A stretch of DNA of 10,455 nucleotides from Methanosarcinales archaeon (GTDB lineage Archaea > Halobacteriota > Methanosarcinia > Methanosarcinales > Methanogasteraceae), in assembly GCA_030594905.1 (NCBI GenBank), contig JAUVEF010000025.1, positions 1-10,455 on the forward strand. Reading direction: 5' to 3'. The notes beneath the pieces are model-generated. The model was given only the letters and a program-made list of their open reading frames with translations. It was not told the origin of the DNA and searched no databases. Made by a program: the position numbers and the translations under genes. Positions 1 to 5,913 of the stretch are shown here, piece after piece (positions within the stretch are counted from its first letter, which is position 1; every line of letters begins with the position of its first letter).

Positions 1-1
1 G

Positions 2-688
2 GATGCGCTGGATCTTGCCATGCCTGACGTGGTTGATCCGGACGAGGAAATGATCATCAGGGTGACGTCTGACGGCGATGCGATAGAGGGCGCGATGATC
101 ACCTGGGACGACGAGGAGATTGGAGAGACCGATGATACCGGAAGCCTGACGTACTCGCACGAGGAGACTGGCACGTATACGGTTACCGCAAGCAAGAGCA
201 GGTATATCGATGCAAGCGAGAAGATCACGGTGTCTATCCCCGCGGCAAAGTTCGAGCTTGATGGCATCAGCCTACCGGCAGAGGTTGCCACAGGGAAGAG
301 CTTCACCACCACCACCAACGTCACGAACGTCGGCGATATCGAGGGCACATACCGCGCAGAACTGGTGATCGACGACGGTAATGGCACAGTCACCGATGCC
401 GGTTCGCAGAACTTCACCCTTGCGGTTGGCGATACCGAAACAGCACAGTTCACGTACAAGATCGCGGAGGCAGGTGCATATACCGTGCGGATCGGCGACA
501 AATCGGGCGAGATTACGGTTACCGCGAGTGAGTCAAAGACCGTGCTTGTGGCAGTCATACTCCTACTCCTTGCTGCGCTTGGCGGGGTCGGGTATGTGCT
601 GATAAGCTCGGCTCCGGATGGTGGATGGACGGCTGAGAAACTGATTGAGGCGATTAAAGAGAAAATACCCGGGAAGAAAGGGCTGTGA
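2..688 (+). CDS. Membrane-anchored surface protein with Ig-like and CARDB-like domains (5' end outside window)
   Basis: The frame is open to the left edge, so the gene starts upstream; the ATG at 20 is probably internal. Counting from that ATG, residues 8-72 form a carboxypeptidase-regulatory/Ig-like beta-sandwich (pattern AIEGAMITWDDEEIGETD, then GTYTVTASK). Residues 77-168 resemble a CARDB/APHP adhesion domain (TNVTNVGDIEGTY and later DTETAQFTYKI...GAYTVRIGD). Residues 174-196 are one hydrophobic membrane segment (VLVAVILLLLAALGGVGYVL), followed by a short basic tail ending EKIPGKKGL. The order of beta domains, one helix and a charged tail indicates a protein displayed outside the cell and held by a C-terminal membrane anchor. 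No enzyme motif is visible. In archaea such modules usually build adhesive or envelope stalks. The family and partner cannot be named from this fragment. Confidence 0.8.
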   Translation, partial: DALDLAMPDVVDPDEEMIIRVTSDGDAIEGAMITWDDEEIGETDDTGSLTYSHEETGTYTVTASKSRYIDASEKITVSIPAAKFELDGISLPAEVATGKSFTTTTNVTNVGDIEGTYRAELVIDDGNGTVTDAGSQNFTLAVGDTETAQFTYKIAEAGAYTVRIGDKSGEITVTASESKTVLVAVILLLLAALGGVGYVLISSAPDGGWTAEKLIEAIKEKIPGKKGL

Positions 689-732
689 TGCGGCTGTTAC
701 CAGCTGAACCCGCGTAAGAACGATAGAACCGC

Positions 733-776
733 GGCGGCGGTCCGATAAACCGATTTTCCGGTTCGGAACCGCCGCC
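733..776 (+). terminator. GC-rich nested hairpin downstream of the surface gene
   Basis: Arms at 733-745 (GGCGGCGGTCCGA) and 763-776 (TCGGAACCGCCGCC) pair with one bulged base. A second inner stem is formed by AACCG (748-752) and CGGTT (759-763). It lies 45 bases after the stop codon. No T-run follows, so it may be a 3' end stabiliser or processing structure rather than a classical archaeal terminator. Confidence 0.45.
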
Positions 777-1075
777 CCACTTATAAACTGTAATGTTCAG
801 TTGGATATACAACACCGCGACTGACATAAACGACATCGGCAGGGGATAAAACCACAGAGGACACGGAGTTGCACAGAGGGTTGATTTAAAATCCATGTGC
901 TCTATGGTTTCTATGTGCTCTCCGTGTTTAAATCCAGTGGCTTTTACCACCGCGTGGGATCGATCTGACAACAACAAAATAATAAAAAAAAATCTCCGGA
1001 CGATTCAACACAAAATCCGAGCGTATTTCATTGAAAAATTTAGATTGTACCCAAAAAGAACCGGGTTGTGAAAGA
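777..1075. other. Intergenic region before taw1
   Basis: No open frame here looks like a protein. The stretch holds a TATA-like CTTATAAAC (778-787) with no gene behind it, an inverted repeat described separately (848-933), and an A-rich segment with nine consecutive A (984-992). The A-rich segment could hold the taw1 promoter, since its distance to the ATG at 1076 would allow a leader of about 60-70 bases. No convincing BRE/TATA pair can be fixed. Confidence 0.4.
848..933. repeat. Imperfect inverted repeat of ACCACAGAG/ACACGGAG type
   Basis: ACACGGAG at 861-868 is matched exactly by CTCCGTGT at 920-927. The inner segments GCACAGAG (871-878) and CTATGTGC (911-918) pair with one mismatch. The outer flank ACCACAGAGG (851-860) belongs to the same motif family. 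The centre (GATTTAAAATC, 883-893) is itself almost palindromic. Short runs of this ACCACAGAG...CACAGAG type are scattered in intergenic DNA of many prokaryotes; related short copies occur at 2488 and 6894 in this window. Function unknown; it can fold as a hairpin in RNA or DNA. Confidence 0.55.
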
Positions 1076-2014
1076 ATGAGAACCAGATCAAAATCAAAAT
1101 CAGGTAGTCAGTCAGAACGAGGCGGCTACCCCGTCGCAGGCAGACACAGCGCGGTCAAGCCCTGTCTCTGGCTGAACCGATCGATACGAGGCGAGGGAAG
1201 CTGCTACAAGTCGCAGTTCTACGGCATCCAGTCACACCGATGCATCCAGATGACGCCCACGCTGTCATGCAACCACCGGTGTCTGCACTGCTGGCGGCAA
1301 ATTGAACATGCCGTGCCGTTACCAGCGCCTACTGATTGGGATTCTCCAGTTGAAATCAAGGGGTCTATCATTGCAAAACACCTGCGCCTAATCTCTGGGT
1401 ACGGCGGGTCAGATACCACTGATGAGGGTGCATTAAAAGAGGCGAAGCAGCCGAACCAGGTTGCAATATCGCTTGCAGGCGAGCCCACGCTCTACCCGCA
1501 CCTGCCAGAGTTGATCGACGAGTTCAAGCGGGATGGGATGACGACATTTGTGGTGACAAACGGCACGCAACCAGACATGGTTGCTAAAATCTCGCCAACA
1601 CAGCTTTATATCAGCCTGAATGCACCTGATGAGGCTACATATCTGCGGGTATGCAACCCAATCGGGAATTTCTGGCAACAGATCCAGGAATCGCTGGAGA
1701 TACTTGGGGGTGCCCGGTCAAGGATGCGAACCGCGGTCAGGATTACGCTCATCAAAGGAGTAAATGTTTTCGATCCGGAGGGGTACGGGCGCCTGCTGCA
1801 AATGTGCGAGCCGGATCATATCGAGATCAAGGCGTACATGCACCTCGGGTTTTCGAGGAAACGCTTAAGCAGAGACGCGATGCCAGACCACGACGAGGTG
1901 CTCGCTTTTGCATCGAAGATCGCAGACGAAATCGGATACAGAATCGCAGACGACGCTCCGGTCAGTCGTGTCGTGCTCCTGTCGCGGGACGGGCTGGCGA
2001 GACGGGTACGGTAA
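1076..2014 (+). CDS. taw1: tRNA 4-demethylwyosine synthase (radical SAM, TYW1/Taw1 family)
   Basis: Taw1 condenses N1-methylguanosine-37 of tRNA-Phe with a two-carbon unit from pyruvate to make the tricyclic base 4-demethylwyosine in the cytoplasm. From the ATG at 1076 the protein has 312 residues, the usual archaeal length (about 310). Cys65-x3-Cys69-x2-Cys72 (SCNHRCLHCW) is the radical SAM cluster site. Cys30, Cys43 and Cys56, each 13 apart, match the three N-terminal cysteines that hold the second 4Fe-4S cluster in characterised Taw1. Further family blocks follow: SHRCIQMTP, VAISLAGEPTLYPHLPEL, FVVTNGTQPD, LYISLNAPDE, TLIKGVN, IEIKAYMHLGFSRKRL, and C-terminal SRVVLL. A TTG at 1031 would add 15 residues but lacks an RBS, and family similarity begins at GRHSAVKPCLWL, so ATG 1076 is preferred. 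It stands alone on its strand. Intact and probably functional. Confidence 0.95.
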   Translation: MRTRSKSKSGSQSERGGYPVAGRHSAVKPCLWLNRSIRGEGSCYKSQFYGIQSHRCIQMTPTLSCNHRCLHCWRQIEHAVPLPAPTDWDSPVEIKGSIIAKHLRLISGYGGSDTTDEGALKEAKQPNQVAISLAGEPTLYPHLPELIDEFKRDGMTTFVVTNGTQPDMVAKISPTQLYISLNAPDEATYLRVCNPIGNFWQQIQESLEILGGARSRMRTAVRITLIKGVNVFDPEGYGRLLQMCEPDHIEIKAYMHLGFSRKRLSRDAMPDHDEVLAFASKIADEIGYRIADDAPVSRVVLLSRDGLARRVR

Positions 2015-2019
2015 GCCAC

Positions 2020-2249
2020 CTTCAGCAGGATTGTGAACCCTCGTCACGGTCACAATTCTATCGCGAACCGCTGCCTGCATAATCATGCGTGCGTCAAGCG
2101 CGTTCACATAGCCGTTCTCATCGATGTATGCTTCGCTTACATATTTGCCGCTCGAATGTGATCTTAAGCGCGATCACGACGTTGGTAGAGATTGTACTGT
2201 TGGATATGTGGCATGGTATATGGATCTGTGGGAACTGCACAGCGGATTA
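2020..2249 (-). pseudogene. Remnant of a secreted dockerin-bearing protein (frameshifted)
   Basis: On the minus strand one frame, beginning after a stop at 2247-2249, reads SAVQFPQIHIPCHISNSTIS and then TNVVIALKITFE, ending near 2151. In the other frame the reading continues SGKYVSEAYIDENGYVNALD followed by ARMIMQAAVRDRI (about 2150-2055). The second half is a dockerin/EF-hand-like half repeat of the same type as the C-terminus of the protease at the right end of the window (VNGDSRVTSLDALIILQ). The two halves are in different frames and lack a start codon, signal peptide and upstream domains, so this is read as a decayed 3' fragment of a surface protein, lying convergent to taw1. A sequencing frameshift could produce the same picture for the join, but not the missing upstream part. 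Confidence 0.45.
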
Positions 2250-2341
2250 GGCTTTTTCCCGTAAACCCGAACTTTGTTAGGGCAACTTATTTCCCTACCT
2301 AACTCCATACTATTCTAAAATGAATAAAGAGGTGTGTTACA

Positions 2342-2428
2342 ATGGATTGTGAATGCGGTGGAAACTGCGCTCATTGCAAATGCAAGGGCGCACGGGCGGC
2401 GGGCGAAGAGGTTGACGAAGAAGAGTGA
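2342..2428 (+). CDS. Candidate 28-residue cysteine-rich microprotein
   Basis: ATG at 2342 is preceded by GAGGTG (2329-2334) with a 7-base spacer, an excellent ribosome binding site. The peptide begins MDCECGGNCAHCKCKGARAA and ends GEEVDEEE, stopping at TGA 2426-2428. Five cysteines (3, 5, 9, 12, 14) plus His11 lie within the first 14 residues, enough to bind one metal ion or a small cluster; the tail is strongly acidic. It stands alone in a stretch with no other gene on this strand, and a stem-loop with a T-run follows at 2488-2561, consistent with a short monocistronic transcript. No family is recognised and a role (zinc finger, metallothionein-like buffer, regulatory peptide) would be a guess. 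A chance ORF is possible at this size. Confidence 0.45.
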   Translation: MDCECGGNCAHCKCKGARAAGEEVDEEE

Positions 2429-2487
2429 ATAAACCCGTTCGAAACAACATGCGACTTGGTCGCAGATATCAGAGGCGCGTCTTACGC

Positions 2488-2561
2488 ACCACAGATGTTG
2501 CAAGGGTTCGCAGAGACTGGCGAAAATTCACTTACCATCTGTGGTTGTGCTTATTTTTTTT
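2488..2561 (+). terminator. Stem-loop followed by eight T
   Basis: ACCACAGATG (2488-2497) is exactly complementary to CATCTGTGGT (2536-2545), with a 38-base loop. It is followed at 2554-2561 by eight T, the normal signal for archaeal transcription termination. It would end the transcript of the small ORF at 2342. The left arm also matches the ACCACAG motif seen at 851 and 6896. A small perfect hairpin, GCGAC-TTG-GTCGC (2451-2463), lies just upstream, so the RNA 3' of the small ORF could be structured. Confidence 0.5.
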
Positions 2562-2686
2562 GTAGAAAAACGGCAGTGGTATAATCTACGATGGTCTGTC
2601 ATAACATGCAGATCACATAGCGGGATCGCGAAGTGATGGGGCGATCGGTCGCATGATATTATCCCAAAGCCATATTTCACAGAAGT

Positions 2687-2735
2687 TTTATAAGTGTCGG
2701 ATTCATTATTAAATAGTAGGTATTCCATCGGGAGG
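2687..2735 (+). promoter_or_regulatory. TATA box and Shine-Dalgarno site of the beta-helix gene
   Basis: TTTATAAG at 2687-2694 fits an archaeal TATA box. Transcription would start near 2715-2720, leaving a leader of about 25 bases that contains GGGAGG (2730-2735), spaced 5 bases from the ATG at 2741. Both elements point to a normally expressed gene. Confidence 0.6.
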
Positions 2736-2740
2736 CAACC

Positions 2741-4975
2741 ATGAGAGGATATATCATAGTACTTACTATCTTGATGTTTGCAGGAACTGTATCCGCAGAT
2801 ACCTTGCACGTGCCAGCGAATTATACATCAATCCAGGAGGCAATCGACTCCGCAGAATCGGGGGATAACATCCATGTCAGCAAAAAAGTATACTGCGAGT
2901 GTATAATAATCGATAAACCACTAACACTGCTTGGAGATCATGCCATGATCCTGGGCAGTGAGGGCAGGGACGTTGTGACTGTGGGTGCAGACGGTGTTAC
3001 AGTCTCAGGTTTCATGATCGAGGGTGGGATGGTGGGTATCAATATATTTGCATCATCAGAAAGCATCATCGAAAATAACCGAATCAACAATAACATATAT
3101 GGAATCAACATGCTGGACGCTGATAATAGCATCATCATGGATAATATGATCATGAATAACCATGGTCATGGCATCTCTATGCAAAATGCCAGCAAAAACA
3201 TCATCGTTGAAAACCTGATACTGTGCAACAGTGGCGACGGCATCTGGATGGAGCAGTCCACCGGTAATGTTATTCAAGCTGATGTAATCGAGAATGTATC
3301 CATCTCGCATTCGAATGATATTATCATTGATGCGAATATGTCACCTGTGATCGAACACATCACCATAGTAGCACCAACGGGGATTGTAGTATCAACTGAG
3401 TGTATGCCGGACAACACAACCGGTAATATGGTAGACAATACAACCGATCAAACGATGGGCGTATGCGCAAATGGCGATGAAATCCTGTATGTGCCTACCG
3501 ATTATCCCACAATACAATCTGCGATCGGGGCTGCAACAAACGGGGACACAATATATGTATATAATGGTACCTATATGGAAAACCTCGTTGTAGACAAGGA
3601 GGTTACACTGCAGGGCGAGGACCGGAGTAACACGGTGATCGATGGCAATGGTGGAAATGTTGTGAGCATAAAATCACCATACGTCAGCATCAACGGATTT
3701 ACGATAAGAAACGGGGGTTATGGAATTTATATGGCCGTTGGCAGGGATTGTAAGATAACCGATTGTGATATACACTCAAACATACATGGAATTTATTTCT
3801 GGAGAGCATGCAGAGATAACATAATAAGCGATTGTATTCTACACTCGAATACCAACAACGGAATATTTGTCTTCATGTCGAGTAGTAATAACAGCATAAC
3901 CGGTTGTACCGCGTATTTAAACGGTAACAACGGGATCATGCTGCAAAAGGCATGTAGCAACAACACTGTCGTGAACTGTGATGCAAGCTTAAATCAGCAG
4001 AACGGTATCTGCGTATTTCAGGTATGCACTGGAAACACTATCCGGGACTGTACTGCGCATTCAAACAATGGAAGCGGGATTGCGATACAGAAGGTATGTA
4101 GCAACAACACAGTTGAGAACTGTAGTGCAAACTTAAATCAGCAGAACGGTATATGCATATTTCAGGTGTGCACCGAAAACGCCATCCGGGATTGCAGTGC
4201 GCACTCAAACAACAGAAGCGGGATATTGATACAGAAGATATGTGCCGGAAACACGGTTGTGGGTTGTGACACAAACTCAAATCTGCAGAATGGTATCTGC
4301 GTGTTTCAGGTATGTGGCAACAACACGGTTACGGACTGCAGCGCCGCACAAAACACCGTTAACGGTATCTTTGTATCTCATGCATGTAGCGGAAACGCGG
4401 TAACCGACTGCAACTCGTCAGAAAGTGTAAACGGAATCCATGTATCCCATGCAAGTGCCGCCAACATGGTAATAGGCTGCGACACACCAGGTAACATCAA
4501 TGGCATCTTCATATCCCATGCAAGCACAGAAAACACGATACAGGACTGTGATACAGGATCAAATGTACGACGCGGCATCTTCATAACTATGTCGAGCAAA
4601 GAAAACAAGATAATAAACTGTGTGTTTGGTTCAGCCCCGTATGATGTGGTACTCTCAAGATCCAGCACCGGCAACACGATAACCGGTTCCACCGTTGGCA
4701 CGACCAGTCCGTCTGACCTCATGGTGGAGTATGCATCCTCTGGCACCGTGATCGAGACGACCTTTGATACTGCTGGTGTCAGTCTTGCATCTATGCTAAC
4801 TGTTAAGAATTATCTTGATGTGCTGGTACTGAATGGGACTGGTACAAACCCCCCCATCCAGGGCGCGGATGTCAGCGTGACTGACGAGGGGCAGGCGATA
4901 TACGCCTCATCTGGATATGGTGGAACAGACTCTGCAACCGACCACGCCGGACGATGCGATCATGACCCTCCTTGA
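2741..4975 (+). CDS. Secreted NosD-like double right-handed beta-helix protein with cysteine ladder
   Basis: Residues 1-19 are a signal peptide (hydrophobic IIVLTILMFAGTV, cleavage likely after VSA). Two beta-helix domains follow, each opening with the NosD-type entry strand: LHVPANYTSIQEAIDSAESG (22-41) and LYVPTDYPTIQSAIGAATNG (249-268). They are separated by an Asn/Thr-rich linker (about 216-247). The second domain runs to about residue 670 in coils of 23-24 residues with the pattern NTVxxCxxxxNxxNGIxxxxxC. Cys recurs at 365, 389, 413, 437, 461, 485, 509, 533, 557, 580, 603 and 627, and in a second column at 405, 429, 453, 477, 501, 525 and 549. There are 31 cysteines and many N-x-S/T sequons. 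The C-terminus after about 700 (PIQGADVSVTDEGQ...SGYGGTDSATD) starts a beta-sandwich-like domain that breaks off, and no membrane anchor follows in frame. The family includes carbohydrate-acting and structural surface proteins; no catalytic residues can be assigned. It is not genuine NosD of denitrification, since no nos genes are nearby. Confidence 0.85.
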   Translation: MRGYIIVLTILMFAGTVSADTLHVPANYTSIQEAIDSAESGDNIHVSKKVYCECIIIDKPLTLLGDHAMILGSEGRDVVTVGADGVTVSGFMIEGGMVGINIFASSESIIENNRINNNIYGINMLDADNSIIMDNMIMNNHGHGISMQNASKNIIVENLILCNSGDGIWMEQSTGNVIQADVIENVSISHSNDIIIDANMSPVIEHITIVAPTGIVVSTECMPDNTTGNMVDNTTDQTMGVCANGDEILYVPTDYPTIQSAIGAATNGDTIYVYNGTYMENLVVDKEVTLQGEDRSNTVIDGNGGNVVSIKSPYVSINGFTIRNGGYGIYMAVGRDCKITDCDIHSNIHGIYFWRACRDNIISDCILHSNTNNGIFVFMSSSNNSITGCTAYLNGNNGIMLQKACSNNTVVNCDASLNQQNGICVFQVCTGNTIRDCTAHSNNGSGIAIQKVCSNNTVENCSANLNQQNGICIFQVCTENAIRDCSAHSNNRSGILIQKICAGNTVVGCDTNSNLQNGICVFQVCGNNTVTDCSAAQNTVNGIFVSHACSGNAVTDCNSSESVNGIHVSHASAANMVIGCDTPGNINGIFISHASTENTIQDCDTGSNVRRGIFITMSSKENKIINCVFGSAPYDVVLSRSSTGNTITGSTVGTTSPSDLMVEYASSGTVIETTFDTAGVSLASMLTVKNYLDVLVLNGTGTNPPIQGADVSVTDEGQAIYASSGYGGTDSATDHAGRCDHDPP
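3931..4362 (+). repeat. 144-bp tandem repeat, three copies, inside the beta-helix gene
   Basis: Units 3931-4074, 4075-4218 and 4219-4362 align without gaps. For example, AAATCAGCAGAACGGTAT at 3991 recurs at 4135 and, as AAATCTGCAGAATGGTAT, at 4279. Each unit encodes 48 residues, that is two beta-helix coils, including the blocks NGICVFQVC and SGI-x-IQK-x-C. Similarity is higher between these units than with flanking coils, indicating recent duplication of a two-coil module. Such repeats let the helix length change by recombination without breaking the frame. Confidence 0.85.
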
Positions 4976-5453
4976 CGCAACACCCGGAAGATCCGGGCTT
5001 TTTATCAACAGAATGCGCAATTGCAATCGCCAGTGGAGTATGCATCTGTGATCTTTGTGCGGTGGAATGGCAGAACGAAACGGGGCGATGGGCTCGTTCT
5101 CGATTTTGACACCGAGAAGGCAAGAGAACTGAGCGGCGCAGGCTATGAGAACGAACCGTTCTGGTTGTGTCGCCTGAAGTGTCTCACATGGATGGCAGAT
5201 AATCCTGATGAGTGCAAGGACCTCGTAAAGGTCATCCCGCTTCGAGGTGAACGGCTTTTCAGAGGTGCAGAAGCTTCAGAGCGTCAATTGCAACCCGCTT
5301 GCGGAACTCGGGCTGACAAATGCGAGCTTTGTAGCAGTGGAAACCGGCGATATGCACACCGAAGCGGAAGCAGCAGCGACTCCGTTCATACCGTCAGCGG
5401 CGTGCATGGCGATCGTTCTTGTAGCGGCGCTCCTATTCAGCAGAAGGCGATAG
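4930..5453 (+). pseudogene. Frame-broken remnant of a C-terminally anchored surface protein
   Basis: Three frames read consecutively as one protein-like sequence. About 4955-5030 gives PDDAIMTLLDATPGRSGLFI and NRM, ending at TGA 5049. From 5021 to about 5240 a second frame gives VEYASVIFVRWNGR, later ELSGAGYENEPFW, TWMADNPDECKDLVKVIPLR. From about 5236 to the TAG at 5451-5453 a third frame gives RFEVNGFSEVQKLQSVNC, NPLAELGLTNASFVAVETG, and finally FIPSAACMAIVLVAALLFSR. The last segment, a hydrophobic stretch followed by RRR, is the C-terminal anchor/sorting end usual for archaeal surface proteins. No single frame spans it, so at least two frameshifts are needed. It overlaps the end of the beta-helix gene, whose own C-terminus may have been created by the first shift: this could be the lost C-terminal part of that protein or a fused fragment of another. 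Confidence 0.6.
4983..5003 (+). terminator. Hairpin plus T-run just after the beta-helix stop codon
   Basis: CCCGGA (4983-4988) and TCCGGG (4992-4997) form a perfect 6-bp stem with a 3-base loop, followed by C and five T (4999-5003), 8 bases after the TGA at 4973-4975. It has the form of an intrinsic terminator. The same bases also encode TPGRSGLF of the broken surface protein, so the shape may simply reflect old coding sequence. Confidence 0.4.
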
Positions 5454-5465
5454 GTCTTCTGTTAC

Positions 5466-5489
5466 TTTTTTCTGTTTGTAGTTAAACAG
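5466..5489 (+). terminator. T-run and small hairpin after the surface-protein remnant
   Basis: Six T (5466-5471) are followed at once by CTGTTT (5472-5477) and its complement AAACAG (5484-5489). A T-run shortly after a stop codon (TAG 5451) is sufficient for termination in archaea; the hairpin may protect the 3' end. Confidence 0.4.
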
Positions 5490-5547
5490 ATCCCGCTCAA
5501 GTGTGTGTGTGGTGTCTGACGCGGGGCGGCGAAGTTGAGTATAACAA

Positions 5548-5563
5548 TTTATAAAGCAGAGGA
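5548..5563 (+). promoter_or_regulatory. TATA box and weak RBS of the UPF0175-PIN module
   Basis: TTTATAAA (5548-5555) is a near-perfect archaeal TATA box. Its usual start distance of about 25 bases places transcription near 5573-5580, at the ATG of 5575, so the mRNA may be leaderless or may use the second ATG at 5587. AGAGGA (5558-5563) lies upstream of the predicted transcript start and may therefore not serve as an RBS. Confidence 0.55.
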
Positions 5564-5574
5564 CTTATGATATA

Positions 5575-5913
5575 ATGGGTGTAAAAATGGCAGAAATATT
5601 TGCATTGCCTTCGGTTGTTGAAATGGAGATAAAAGTCTTAATTAAACATGGTTATTATTCTAGCATTGACGAGGTAGCAAAAGATGCTTTTAGAACGCTA
5701 TTTTATGTTAAACCAGATCTTAGAAGCTCTGCTGCCATTGAACTGTACAAAGAGGGGGAGATATCATTGAGCAAAGCTGCTGAGATGATTGGTGTATCAA
5801 CGATCGAATTCAAGGATATCCTTGCCAACAGGGGCATTAATAGGGTGGTAGAATCCAGAAGTAGAGAAGAATTGAGACAGGGCGTTGAGATGGTTGAAAA
5901 GTTGAGAGAATGA
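5575..5913 (+). CDS. UPF0175 family protein, probable antitoxin
   Basis: The 112-residue product carries the UPF0175 signature: residues 10-45 form a first helical part (VVEMEIKVLIKHGYYSSIDE and VAKDAFRTLF, resembling ribbon-helix-helix antitoxins). Residues 55-92 follow the core family pattern, a helix-turn-helix of the form AIELYKEGEISLSKAAEMIG, VSTIEFKDILANRGI. The C-terminal tail (ESRSREELRQGVEMVEKL) is charged and helical, as expected for a segment that binds a toxin. Its stop overlaps the next gene by 4 bp (ATGA), indicating translational coupling. By analogy with UPF0175-PIN pairs it would neutralise the PIN protein and repress the shared promoter. The start may be ATG 5575 or ATG 5587 (four residues shorter). 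The gene is clearly more AT-rich than its neighbours, consistent with recent gain. Confidence 0.8.
   Translation: MGVKMAEIFALPSVVEMEIKVLIKHGYYSSIDEVAKDAFRTLFYVKPDLRSSAAIELYKEGEISLSKAAEMIGVSTIEFKDILANRGINRVVESRSREELRQGVEMVEKLRE

Noticed and set aside
654..977. Minus-strand ORF of 107 codons between the surface gene and taw1
   Set aside because: It runs through the inverted repeat and GC hairpin, has no domain or RBS, and its composition looks random.
1031..1075. TTG start for taw1 with 15 extra residues
   Set aside because: No ribosome binding site, and the family alignment does not need these residues; the ATG at 1076 gives the usual length.
2438..2530. tRNA-like segment (GGGTTCG and a short D-arm-like hairpin)
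   Set aside because: No acceptor stem closing the structure and no consistent anticodon arm could be found.
3931..4362. Repeat array considered as CRISPR
   Set aside because: The 144-bp units are coding, contiguous and without spacers.
2938..4746. Several minus-strand ORFs opposite the beta-helix gene
   Set aside because: They follow the tandem repeat and codon pattern of the plus-strand gene and have no starts or domains of their own.
4973..5240. UGA read-through (selenocysteine-like) from the beta-helix gene into the in-frame ORF beyond it
   Set aside because: The downstream ORF is in the same frame, but the 45 bases right after the TGA do not read like the protein, whereas a different frame does (DAIMTLLDATPGRSGLF). 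No SECIS-like evidence was seen.
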